From contig UQDV01000014.1 of the NCBI GenBank assembly GCA_900539945.1, positions 1-61,955 of the forward strand: a stretch of 61,955 nt of DNA. The letters run 5' to 3'. The stretch comes from an uncultured Faecalibacterium sp. GTDB lineage: Bacteria; Bacillota; Clostridia; Oscillospirales; Ruminococcaceae. Positions 8,403 to 15,378 of the stretch are shown here, one piece after another. Under the pieces are notes generated by a model that saw nothing but the letters and a program-made list of their open reading frames with translations, was not told where the DNA came from and ran no database searches. Position 1 is the stretch's first letter. Each line of letters begins with the position of its first letter. The position numbers and the translations under genes were made by a program.

Positions 8403-8497
8403 AACAACCGCGATCCAAGGCGGACACCCGCCTTTGAACGGCGCCGGGAGAGGTCCCATTTCCCGGTGCGAACGAAATAGAGCAAGGAGAGTCAATC

Positions 8498-9829
8498 ATG
8501 CTTGATATCAAATTTGTCCGTGAGAATCCGGACGCCGTCAAGGAAAACATCAAGAAGAAGTTCCAGGACGCAAAGCTGCCGCTGGTGGATGAGGTCATCG
8601 AAAAGGATGCCCAGTACCGCGCAGCGCTGAAGGAAGTGGAAGCCCTCAAGGCTGCCCGCAACAAGCTGAGCAAGGCCAACGGCCCGCTGTTCGGCCAGCT
8701 GAAGAAGTGCGACGATGAGGCTAAGAAGGCCCAGCTGCAGGCTCAGATCGACGCCAACAACGCCGCCGTCAAGGCCGATGCCGACAAGATGGCAGAGCTG
8801 GAGAAGGAAGAGGAAGCTCTGTCTGCCCGCATCCAGGAGATCATGTACACCATCCCCCAGATGATCGACCCCAGCGTGCCCATCGGCCCGGACGACACCT
8901 ACAACGTGGAAGCACAGCGCTTCGGTGAGCCGGTCGTGCCCGATTTCCCCATCCCGTACCACACCGAGATCATGGAGAGCTTTGACGGCATCGACATGGA
9001 CGCTGCAGGCCGCGTGGCCGGCAACGGCTTCTACTACCTGCTGGGCAACATCGCCCGTCTGCACGAGGCAGTGCTGGCCTACGCCCGCGACTTTATGATC
9101 AACAAGGGCTTTACCTACGTCATCCCGCCCTTCATGATGCACGGCAACGTGGTGCAGGGCGTTATGTCCTTCCCGGAGATGGACGCCATGATGTACAAGA
9201 TCGAGGGCGAGGACCTGTACCTGATCGGCACCAGCGAGCACACCATGATCGGCCGCTTCATCGACCAGACCATCGACGAGAGCAAGATGCCCCTGACCCT
9301 GACCTCCTACAGCCCCTGCTTCCGGAAGGAGAAGGGTGCCCACGGCATCGAGGAGCGCGGCATCTACCGCATCCACCAGTTCGAGAAGCAGGAGATGATC
9401 GTGGTCTGCCGCCCCGAGGAGAGCGCCGACTGGTACGAGAAGCTGTGGCAGATGTCTGTGGAGCTGTTCCGCAGCATGGAGATCCCCGTGCGTCAGCTGA
9501 ACTGCTGCTCCGGTGACCTGGCGGACCTAAAGGTCAAGAGCTGCGATATCGAGGCATGGAGCCCCCGCCAGCAGAAGTATTTTGAGGTCTGCTCCTGCTC
9601 CAACCTGGGCGATGCACAGGCACGCCGCCTGCACATCCGCATCAAGGGCAAGGACGGCAAGACCTACCTGGCCCACACCCTGAACAACACCTGCGTGGCA
9701 CCTCCGCGTATGCTGATCGCCTTCCTGGAGAACCATCTGCAGGCTGACGGCAGCGTGACCATCCCCGAAGTGCTGCAGCCGTATATGGGCGGCCTGAAGG
9801 TCATGGTTCCCACCAACAAGAAGGCCTGA
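8498..9829 (+). CDS. serS: Seryl-tRNA synthetase
   Basis: 443 aa class II synthetase that charges tRNA-Ser (and tRNA-Sec where present). Residues about 30-105 form the antiparallel coiled-coil arm that recognises the long variable arm of tRNA-Ser. The catalytic core carries LIGTSEHTMIG, motif 2 FRKEKGAHG...GIYRIHQFEKQE and a C-terminal motif 3 region with NTCVAPPRMLIAFLE. The ATG has AAGGAGAG upstream. The 95-nt leader holds a 9-bp hairpin (8441-8449 with 8461-8469), but I see no T-box signature. A strong terminator follows at 9871. Confidence 0.97.
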   Translation: MLDIKFVRENPDAVKENIKKKFQDAKLPLVDEVIEKDAQYRAALKEVEALKAARNKLSKANGPLFGQLKKCDDEAKKAQLQAQIDANNAAVKADADKMAELEKEEEALSARIQEIMYTIPQMIDPSVPIGPDDTYNVEAQRFGEPVVPDFPIPYHTEIMESFDGIDMDAAGRVAGNGFYYLLGNIARLHEAVLAYARDFMINKGFTYVIPPFMMHGNVVQGVMSFPEMDAMMYKIEGEDLYLIGTSEHTMIGRFIDQTIDESKMPLTLTSYSPCFRKEKGAHGIEERGIYRIHQFEKQEMIVVCRPEESADWYEKLWQMSVELFRSMEIPVRQLNCCSGDLADLKVKSCDIEAWSPRQQKYFEVCSCSNLGDAQARRLHIRIKGKDGKTYLAHTLNNTCVAPPRMLIAFLENHLQADGSVTIPEVLQPYMGGLKVMVPTNKKA

Positions 9830-9870
9830 GCCTGACTGCGGTTTTCCACCGTAAAACAAAATCCTGTTGA

Positions 9871-9911
9871 AAAGCCCCGTGCTCTGTTCCGGCAGAGTGC
9901 GGGGCTTTTTG
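9871..9911 (+). terminator. Intrinsic terminator after serS
   Basis: AAAGCCCCG-x-GCTCTG pairs with CAGAG-x-GCGGGGCTTTTT; the T run is strong. Confidence 0.85.
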
Positions 9912-9962
9912 CGCGGCTGACAGGGAATGTGCGAAAAAATCAGAATTTTTTTAAAATAAGTG

Positions 9963-9991
9963 TTGACAAAAGGCGGTACAGTGGCTATAAT
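9963..9991 (+). promoter_or_regulatory. Consensus sigma-A promoter of the tRNA pair
   Basis: TTGACA (9963-9968), 17-bp spacer, TATAAT (9986-9991): both boxes are perfect. It drives tRNA-Met and probably tRNA-Glu. Confidence 0.9.
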
Positions 9992-10026
9992 AATAGAGCA
10001 CCGTTCAAGTGCAAAACTTCATATGT

Positions 10027-10103
10027 GGCGGCATAGCTCAGTTGGCTAGAGCATTCGGTTCATACCCGAAGTGTCACCGGTTCAAATCCAGTTGCCGCTA
10101 CCA
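10027..10103 (+). tRNA. tRNA-Met (CAT)
   Basis: 77 nt with encoded CCA. Acceptor GGCGGCA pairs with TGCCGCT (G-U at the end), the D arm AGCTCAGTTGG, anticodon loop TTCATAC and T arm GGTTCAAATCC are all present. The first base pair and T loop fit an elongator or ile-tRNA precursor; CAT alone cannot separate these. Confidence 0.9.
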
Positions 10104-10106
10104 CGT

Positions 10107-10187
10107 TACAGAGTTTCGCTAAGATAAGGGGGACGGTCGTTCGCAGTAGTGAACGATGGAAGTCGGAGGTTTTAGCGAAGCTCTGTA
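10107..10187 (+). other. Structured spacer between tRNA-Met and tRNA-Glu
   Basis: 10107-10122 pairs with 10172-10187 over 16 bp with a single G-U, enclosing a smaller TCGTTC / GAACGA hairpin. There is no T run, so it is not a terminator. It may be an RNA-processing element in the tRNA precursor or a small palindromic insertion. Confidence 0.6.
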
Positions 10188-10194
10188 TTTCTAA

Positions 10195-10266
10195 GGCCCG
10201 TTGGTCAAGCGGTTAAGACACGGCCCTTTCACGGCTGTAACATGGGTTCGATTCCCGTACGGGTCA
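10195..10266 (+). tRNA. tRNA-Glu (TTC)
   Basis: 72 nt without encoded CCA. Acceptor GGCCCGT pairs with ACGGGTC, the anticodon loop is CTTTCAC with TTC, and the T arm is GGGTTCGATTCCC. The last 22 bases are repeated inverted at 10304-10325. Confidence 0.92.
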
Positions 10267-10267
10267 T

Positions 10268-10302
10268 AAAATCCCTCGAGCATTCGCTCGGGGGATTTTT
10301 TT
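10268..10302 (+). terminator. Intrinsic terminator after tRNA-Glu
   Basis: AAATCCCTCGAGC, loop ATTC, GCTCGGGGGATT then a run of seven T. It sits between the arms of the 22-bp inverted copy of the tRNA 3' end. Confidence 0.85.
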
Positions 10303-10303
10303 C

Positions 10304-10325
10304 ATGACCCGTACGGGAATCGAAC
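10304..10325 (-). repeat. Inverted copy of the tRNA-Glu 3' end
   Basis: These 22 bases are the exact reverse complement of 10246-10267, which is the T arm and acceptor end of tRNA-Glu plus one base. The copy stops after GAAC; no further tRNA sequence is recognisable. Confidence 0.8.
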
Positions 10326-10513
10326 AGCACGGCCACCGATAGGTGGCAAACAACAGTCCAGTGGACTGTTGTTTAGTGCGGGGGTCCCAACCAGTAGGAA
10401 CGTCTACCGGGGTTGCTGCTGGAAAACTCCCTCCGTCTTTGCTTCGCAAATCCACCTCCCTCAAAGAGGGAGGCTTTTGGGGCGAGAAGCAAAACTCTGC
10501 CACCTAAATAATA
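10326..10513. other. Palindromic intergenic tract after the tRNA pair
   Basis: No gene. GCCACC-GATA-GGTGGC (10332-10347) is followed directly by a 13-bp perfect palindrome AAACAACAGTCCA / TGGACTGTTGTTT around one base (10348-10374). About 10424-10475 is a CTCCCTC-AAA-GAGGGAG type repeat fragment. Confidence 0.6.
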
Positions 10514-10562
10514 CAGCCCCCGCAGAACCGTGTGCATCGGTGCACGGTTCCGCGGGGGCTGT
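10514..10562 (-). terminator. Terminator at the end of the minus-strand gph operon
   Basis: ACAGCCCCCGC, GAACCGTG and their complements give a long stem with one bulge on each side; it could act for both strands, but on the plus strand nothing obvious needs it. Confidence 0.7.
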
Positions 10563-10570
10563 TTGTCATC

Positions 10571-11233
10571 TTATCGGTTGTTTTCCTGAATGTGAGCCCA
10601 GATGTCCTCCGGCACGGCGGCCAGGGCGTCGGCTCCGGCGGCGGTCAGCTCTGCGCGGCCGCGGAAGCCCCACAGGGCTCCCATGGCGGGCAGATGGGCG
10701 TTGTGGCCGGTGAGGATGTCCACATCGCTGTCGCCCACGAACAGGGTGGCGGCAGGGTCGGCGTGGATCTGCTCCATCAGGGCGTACAGCCCGGCAGGGT
10801 CGGGCTTGGTGGGCACGCCCGGACGGCTGCCGCGCACAGCATCAAAGCGCCCAGTACCGAAATAGTGGTCGATGATCTTTCCACAAAAAGCGTCGGCCTT
10901 GTTGGAAAACACCGCGCACTGGATGCCGTTTGCCCGCAGGGTGTCCAACAGCTCCGGGATGCCTGCATAGGGGGCCGTCTTGTCCTCCTTGTGGGCGTCG
11001 TACCGGGCCGAGAACTGTGCCAGTGTGGCCGCCAGCTGCTCCTGTGAGCGGGCATCCTCCGGTGAAAAGCGCTCCACCAGCTTGGGAATGCCGTTGCCCA
11101 CCATATGCTTGAACTGTTCCACGGTGAAGGTGGGCCAGCCGTTCTGGGTGCACACCCAGTTGCCGGCGTCGGCCAGGTCATCAATGGTGTTCAGCAGGGT
11201 ACCGTCCAGATCGAACAACACAGTTTTTATCAC
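10571..11233 (-). CDS. HAD-family phosphatase, phosphoglycolate phosphatase-like
   Basis: 220 aa if started at the GTG at 11233, which has AAGGAGAC nine bases upstream; a longer frame to 11278 adds an unsupported N-terminus. HAD motif I FDLDGTLLNT is at the start (nucleophile Asp and second Asp), motif II VFSNKAD is near residue 115, a Lys occurs in TKPDPAG, and motif IV FVGDSDVDILTG is near 175. The helical cap is of the Gph/YqaB type. Substrate cannot be read from sequence; phosphoglycolate, sugar phosphates or pyrophosphate are all possible. It follows the PH-domain gene by 19 bp and is probably the last gene of that operon. Confidence 0.85.
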   Translation of the reverse strand: MIKTVLFDLDGTLLNTIDDLADAGNWVCTQNGWPTFTVEQFKHMVGNGIPKLVERFSPEDARSQEQLAATLAQFSARYDAHKEDKTAPYAGIPELLDTLRANGIQCAVFSNKADAFCGKIIDHYFGTGRFDAVRGSRPGVPTKPDPAGLYALMEQIHADPAATLFVGDSDVDILTGHNAHLPAMGALWGFRGRAELTAAGADALAAVPEDIWAHIQENNR

Positions 11234-11252
11234 GAAAAACGTCTCCTTTTTA

Positions 11253-12608
11253 TCATTCTGCCTGCTGTAAAAAAGCAAGCTCCGTTAGGGCCACACTGCG
11301 CACCTTCTGCTTCAGTCGGCCCGGAAAAATCAGGGTCAGGTTGGCACGATGGGCCGCCACTGCCCACGGGGACTGCTGTACCGTCAGGCACAGGTCCGGA
11401 TGCAGGGCACAGACGCAGTGCAGGTGGAACCCCTTCTGCCGCCGCAGGGTCAGGTGATCGTCCTGCATCCATGCGCCCTCCCGGCGGTAGCCCACAAAAG
11501 CCGCCGCCAGCAGAGCGGCAAAGAACAGGTCCGGCACCAGCAGCGGCAGGGTGAGGGTCGGCAGCGTGGTGCGGGACACTGCCGTCAGCAGCAGGCACAG
11601 CCCCAGCGGAAGCCCCGCGGGCAGGAAATAGATCTTGCTGCGGCGGGTGATGTCCGGGGCCGTGTCCGGCGGCAGGGCGACGCCGGGCAGCAGCTCTTGC
11701 AGCAGGGGCGTGCCCTCCTTCCAGACGAACAGCGGCAGTTCCGGCGCGCAGCTGCCCGCCGTGACGAACACGGGGCAGTAGTGCAGTGCCCGGGTCACCG
11801 GCGAACGCCGCAGGTCGGCGTAGTTCAGGTGGGCGCGGCACAGGCGCATTTCGTACCGGTGCAGCAGGCCGCCCCGGCTGCCCAGCTGGGCATCGGTACG
11901 CCAGACCGTGTAGTGGGCCACCTGCGCCGCACTGCGGGCCAGACTGATGCAGAACAGCCACCCGGTGGCCACCAGCATCCAGGCCGTGCCCATGGGCAGC
12001 CAGCGGGCCGCAAAGGCCGCCAGATGACTCAGGTGTGCAAAGGCGAGGGTCTGGGCGTCCGGGGCATAGGGGCGGCTCTGGCGCAGCGCAAGGGCCAGCA
12101 GTGCAAGGGTGGAAAGGCCGTTGGCCCCCAGCACCGCAAACACCATCTTCTCGCCGCCGTGGGGGCGGTGCACCACCGGCTGTTCCAGCGGCAGCAGCCG
12201 GGCGGCCAGCTCCCCGGGATCGTCCCCGGCAACGATAAGGGTCAGGGGCTTTTTCTGCCCGGCGGGGTACAGGGTCAGGCGGCTGGCCCCGGCCAGCCGG
12301 TACACCACGGGCCGGTCGATGGTCAGGGCAGCCAGCATGTCCGCCCGCAGGGTGCGGTCCAGCCGGATGCCCAGCCGCCAGCGCACCAGTAGGTTGCCGT
12401 GGGCGTCCATCTGCCAGCCGCTGACACGCAGCACCTCCCAGCAGACCATGCTGAGCAGGGCAAGCAGCAGCACATCCTGCACCAGTGCCGCCCACAGGGC
12501 GGCCCAGTTGCGGGCGAACAGCACCTGCACCAGCGGGAGCAGGTACACCAGAATGGTCTTGCGCAGCAGGTGCAGCACTGCAAACGGGTGAAAGCGCTTT
12601 TCGGTCAT
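11253..12608 (-). CDS. Membrane protein with bacterial PH (YdbT-like) domains
   Basis: 451 aa. The ATG at 12608 overlaps the upstream stop codon as ATGA. It has paired hydrophobic segments near residues 18-62, again near 155-225 and near 330-365, separated by soluble blocks. The pattern matches the YdbT family: membrane protein with repeated bPH2 domains, partnered with the shorter YdbS. Function is poorly known; in Bacillus ydbS-ydbT is linked to resistance against peptides from competitors. The high Leu, Ala and Arg content makes similarity calls uncertain. It is translationally coupled to the upstream YdbS-like gene. Confidence 0.6.
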   Translation of the reverse strand: MTEKRFHPFAVLHLLRKTILVYLLPLVQVLFARNWAALWAALVQDVLLLALLSMVCWEVLRVSGWQMDAHGNLLVRWRLGIRLDRTLRADMLAALTIDRPVVYRLAGASRLTLYPAGQKKPLTLIVAGDDPGELAARLLPLEQPVVHRPHGGEKMVFAVLGANGLSTLALLALALRQSRPYAPDAQTLAFAHLSHLAAFAARWLPMGTAWMLVATGWLFCISLARSAAQVAHYTVWRTDAQLGSRGGLLHRYEMRLCRAHLNYADLRRSPVTRALHYCPVFVTAGSCAPELPLFVWKEGTPLLQELLPGVALPPDTAPDITRRSKIYFLPAGLPLGLCLLLTAVSRTTLPTLTLPLLVPDLFFAALLAAAFVGYRREGAWMQDDHLTLRRQKGFHLHCVCALHPDLCLTVQQSPWAVAAHRANLTLIFPGRLKQKVRSVALTELAFLQQAE

Positions 12609-13036
12609 ACGGCATCCTCCGTGAGGATGGAAGCCAGCGTGTCCGCCTGCACCGAGGGCACGCCCGGCAACACCAGCAGGCCGCCCGGGCAGTGCACGAG
12701 CAGCACACTGGCTCCGGCCAGCCACAGCAGCGGGGTGCGCAGCAGCTGCACCCCGGTCACTGCCCGGCGGGGGATCTGCCGCAGCACCGGGAAGGCGATG
12801 CCTGCCTGCACGGTCAGGCTGCGGGGCGAGAGCGCCGCCACGAAACTGCAGGCGCGCAGCCGCAAGGCCAGCACCAGCAGGCCCCACACCGCGCAGAAGC
12901 ACAGCCCCGCAAACAGGTTCTGCCAGAACACAAAGGGTGCACACAACAGGCCGGGGATCGCAGCCCAGACGCAGAGCACCGCCCGCGCCCGCGGCGGCAG
13001 GATGAGGGCCGTGCGCAGCAGTTCCTGTTCGGTCAT
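12605..13036 (-). CDS. Small membrane protein with a bacterial PH (YdbS-like) domain
   Basis: 143 aa. Two adjacent hydrophobic segments (about residues 20-55) are followed by a soluble part with the pattern SLTVQAGIAFPVLRQIPRRAVTGVQLLRTPL, as in bPH2 (YdbS) proteins, where the sheet begins after the membrane hairpin. The start overlaps the trkA stop codon by 4 bp, and its own stop overlaps the next start in the same way, so the three genes are translationally coupled. A heteromeric membrane complex with the 451-aa protein is likely. Confidence 0.6.
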   Translation of the reverse strand: MTEQELLRTALILPPRARAVLCVWAAIPGLLCAPFVFWQNLFAGLCFCAVWGLLVLALRLRACSFVAALSPRSLTVQAGIAFPVLRQIPRRAVTGVQLLRTPLLWLAGASVLLVHCPGGLLVLPGVPSVQADTLASILTEDAV

Positions 13037-13698
13037 TTGCCGGTCAGGCCCCAGGCGTCGGTGAGCAGATGCAGGGTGTCATCCTGGGTCAGGCAGAGGA
13101 TGCGGTCCCAGGGCAGCAGCACCGTGTTGCCGTGGGGGATGATGAACTCGGTATCGCGGGTGATGCTGACCAGGATCGCGTTGCCGGGGATGGGGATGTC
13201 CTTGATGGACTTGCCCGCAAAAGCAAAGTTCTCCGGCAGCAGGATCTCGTTCAGGCTGGCAGTGCCGCCGCCCAGCGAGAGCAGCTGGCGGATGGTGTCG
13301 GTCTCGATCTCACGTTCCAGGATGTGGCTCAGGTTGTCGGTGCCGCAGACCACGGTGTCCACGCCGAGGGTGTGTAGCAATTCCCGGTTCTTGGGGTTGG
13401 AGGCCCGGGCCACGGTGCGGTCCACACCGAACTCCCGCTTGGCGATCTGGCAGGCCACCAGATTGTCCTCGTCGTTGCCGGTCACGGCCACAAAGGCGTC
13501 ACAGCTGGCCACATCGGCGGTGCGCAGGGTGTCAAAGCTGATGGCATCGCCGCACACCACCGGGACGTCCAGCGCGTCGGCCAGGCTGCGGCACAATGCT
13601 TCCTGCGGCTCAATGATGGTCACCTTGTGGTGGTGGGCCAGCAGGCTCTGGGCCAGATACATGCCCACCTTGCCGCCGCCTGCAATACAAACTTTCAT
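13033..13698 (-). CDS. TrkA/KtrA-type potassium-uptake regulatory subunit
   Basis: 221 aa, the size of one TrkA-N plus TrkA-C unit. The Rossmann motif GGGKVGMYLA is at residues 7-16, the acidic residue E30 ends strand 2, and VTGNDEDNLVACQIAK follows. Residues about 135-215 form the RCK_C (TrkA-C) ligand domain. Such proteins gate K+ channels of the Trk/Ktr type by binding NAD(H), ATP or cyclic di-AMP. No TrkH/KtrB channel gene is present nearby, so the partner must be elsewhere or the role is different here. Confidence 0.85.
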   Translation of the reverse strand: MKVCIAGGGKVGMYLAQSLLAHHHKVTIIEPQEALCRSLADALDVPVVCGDAISFDTLRTADVASCDAFVAVTGNDEDNLVACQIAKREFGVDRTVARASNPKNRELLHTLGVDTVVCGTDNLSHILEREIETDTIRQLLSLGGGTASLNEILLPENFAFAGKSIKDIPIPGNAILVSITRDTEFIIPHGNTVLLPWDRILCLTQDDTLHLLTDAWGLTGK

Positions 13699-13743
13699 AG
13701 CATTACCTCGTTATACAAAGCGGAATATCAAAAAACGGCATCA

Positions 13744-14157
13744 TCACTTGGCCAATGCCCGGAACACGGCCTGCTCGGTGAGCACCGTGGGGCAGATGGT
13801 CTCCAGCTCGTAGGTCTTGTGGTACAGCATCTGTAAGTGCGGGTCGGACACCCGGCAGATGACCTTTTCGCGCCGGAAGATGCTCTTGGCGATCTGCGCG
13901 GCCATCAGGTTCACCGAGTCGTCCTCGCTCACGGCGGCCACGGCGTCGCAGTTCTCCACGCCGCCCCGGCGCAGCACGTCGGGGTCGGTGGGGTCGCCCA
14001 CCAGAGCGGTGCCGCCAAAGCGGTAGTCATCAAAGGCGTCCAGACGCTTGAGCTGTTCGGGGTCCCGCTCGATCAGGGAAATGTCGTGGCCGATGCGCTC
14101 CAGGTCGCGGATCAGGGACGCGCCCACCTGGTCGCAGCCGATCACCAGAATGTTCAT
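13744..14157 (-). CDS. TrkA-N domain protein, single-domain
   Basis: 137 aa: a complete NAD-binding domain (IGCDQVGASLIRDLE near residue 6, E30 after strand 2, AVSEDDSVNLMAAQIAK near 84) with no TrkA-C domain. It resembles the protein encoded just downstream and may form a hetero-oligomer with it, supplying a nucleotide site without the second ligand domain. AGGTGA precedes the ATG. First gene of the minus-strand operon that runs to the HAD phosphatase; the 45-bp gap to the next gene is its largest gap. Confidence 0.8.
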   Translation of the reverse strand: MNILVIGCDQVGASLIRDLERIGHDISLIERDPEQLKRLDAFDDYRFGGTALVGDPTDPDVLRRGGVENCDAVAAVSEDDSVNLMAAQIAKSIFRREKVICRVSDPHLQMLYHKTYELETICPTVLTEQAVFRALAK

Positions 14158-14257
14158 AAAGATTCACCTCATTGTAGAATGATGAAACGAAAATACAGAC
14201 GGTGTTTGCAAAATGCCCGCAGCCGGGGCAAAAACCATTCTGTAAGGCTCTGGGTTC

Positions 14258-14286
14258 AGTATAGCACATTTTCCGGCCCAGTTACA
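14258..14286 (-). promoter_or_regulatory. Promoter of the trkA-PH operon
   Basis: On the minus strand TGTAAC, 17-bp spacer, TATACT. The box order and spacing are good, the -35 is imperfect. Confidence 0.6.
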
Positions 14287-14389
14287 CCCCGCAGCGCAGA
14301 GGGCAGCTGCGTAAAATTTTTGCATTCTGCGTGCGCGGTGCGCCATAGTATGGTATACTGGAAAAGCGAGAAACGCCGCGCGTTCCCGC

Positions 14390-15244
14390 GTGTGCAAAAA
14401 GGAGGGATTTCTTACGTTCTGGGAAATCATCAAAGCAATTTTAATGGGCATCGTGGAGGGCATCACCGAGTGGCTGCCCATCTCGTCCACGGGCCATATG
14501 ATCCTGCTGGAGCAGATCGTCAAATTCAACGCCAGCGAGGAGTTCATGTCCATGTTCCGGGTGGTCATCCAGCTGGGTGCCATTTTGGCCGTGGTGGTGC
14601 TGTTCTGGGGCAAGCTGTGGCCCTTTGGTCTGCGGCAGGGCCGTGTGATCTCCAAGCCCAGTGTCTGGAACCTGTGGTTCAAGGTGGTGGCCGCCACCCT
14701 GCCGGTGCTGGTCATCAGCCCGCTGGACGACTGGATGGAGGCGCACTTCTACAATTACATCACGGTGGCCGCCATGCTCATCCTGTACGGTGTGCTGTTC
14801 CTGGTGGTGGAGAACCGCCGCGCCACGCCCCATGTGATGCGTCTGGAGCAGATCACCTACCGGGATGCCCTGCTCATCGGCGTGTGGCAGTGCCTGGCCA
14901 TCATCCCCGGCACCTCCCGCTCCGGTGCCACCATCGTGGGCGGCCTGCTGCTGGGCCTGTCCCGCGCCTGCGTGGCGGAGTTCACCTTCTATCTGGCCAT
15001 TCCGGTCATGGCGGGTGCCTCGCTGCTCAAGGTGGTCAAGTTCGTGCTGTCGGGCGCGGCCATGACCGGTACCGAGATCGCCGTGCTGGTGGTGGGCTGC
15101 GTGGTGGCCTTTGCGGTGAGCATGGGTGCCATCCGCTTCCTGATGGACTACGTCAAGCGGCACAACTTCAAGTTCTTTGGCGTGTACCGCATTGTGCTGG
15201 GTCTCATCGTACTGGCAGTTGCGGCCATCACCGCCATTGCCTGA
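14390..15244 (+). CDS. uppP: Undecaprenyl-diphosphatase UppP (BacA)
   Basis: 284 aa as an open frame from a GTG at 14390. It dephosphorylates undecaprenyl diphosphate during cell-wall lipid-carrier recycling and can confer bacitracin resistance. The family motifs are clear: GIVEGITEWLPISSTGHM near residues 22-39 and PGTSRSGATIVGGLLLG near 178-194, with about eight membrane spans. Start choice is difficult: the best ribosome site AAAAAGGAGGG lies inside this frame and points to a codon near 14414, where the frame has ACG, not ATG, GTG or TTG. A -10 box TATACT is at 14354-14359. Confidence 0.93.
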   Translation: MCKKEGFLTFWEIIKAILMGIVEGITEWLPISSTGHMILLEQIVKFNASEEFMSMFRVVIQLGAILAVVVLFWGKLWPFGLRQGRVISKPSVWNLWFKVVAATLPVLVISPLDDWMEAHFYNYITVAAMLILYGVLFLVVENRRATPHVMRLEQITYRDALLIGVWQCLAIIPGTSRSGATIVGGLLLGLSRACVAEFTFYLAIPVMAGASLLKVVKFVLSGAAMTGTEIAVLVVGCVVAFAVSMGAIRFLMDYVKRHNFKFFGVYRIVLGLIVLAVAAITAIA

Positions 15245-15259
15245 AGGTAAAAAATGCAG

Positions 15260-15287
15260 AAGGGACGGCATTGTGCCGTCCCTTTTC
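15260..15287 (+). terminator. Intrinsic terminator after uppP
   Basis: AAGGGACGGCA, loop TTG, TGCCGTCCCTT then T-rich sequence. Confidence 0.85.
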
Positions 15288-15378
15288 TCATGCCCGGAAG
15301 TATGCTATACTGGGAGCAGAGAGTATTTTGCGGCCGTGTGCCGCACACAGAAAAAGGTTATCAGGGAGGAAAAACACC

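Noticed and set aside
8403..8497. Possible T-box leader of serS
   Set aside because: Only a 9-bp hairpin is present; I see no T-box sequence, specifier loop or terminator/antiterminator pair.
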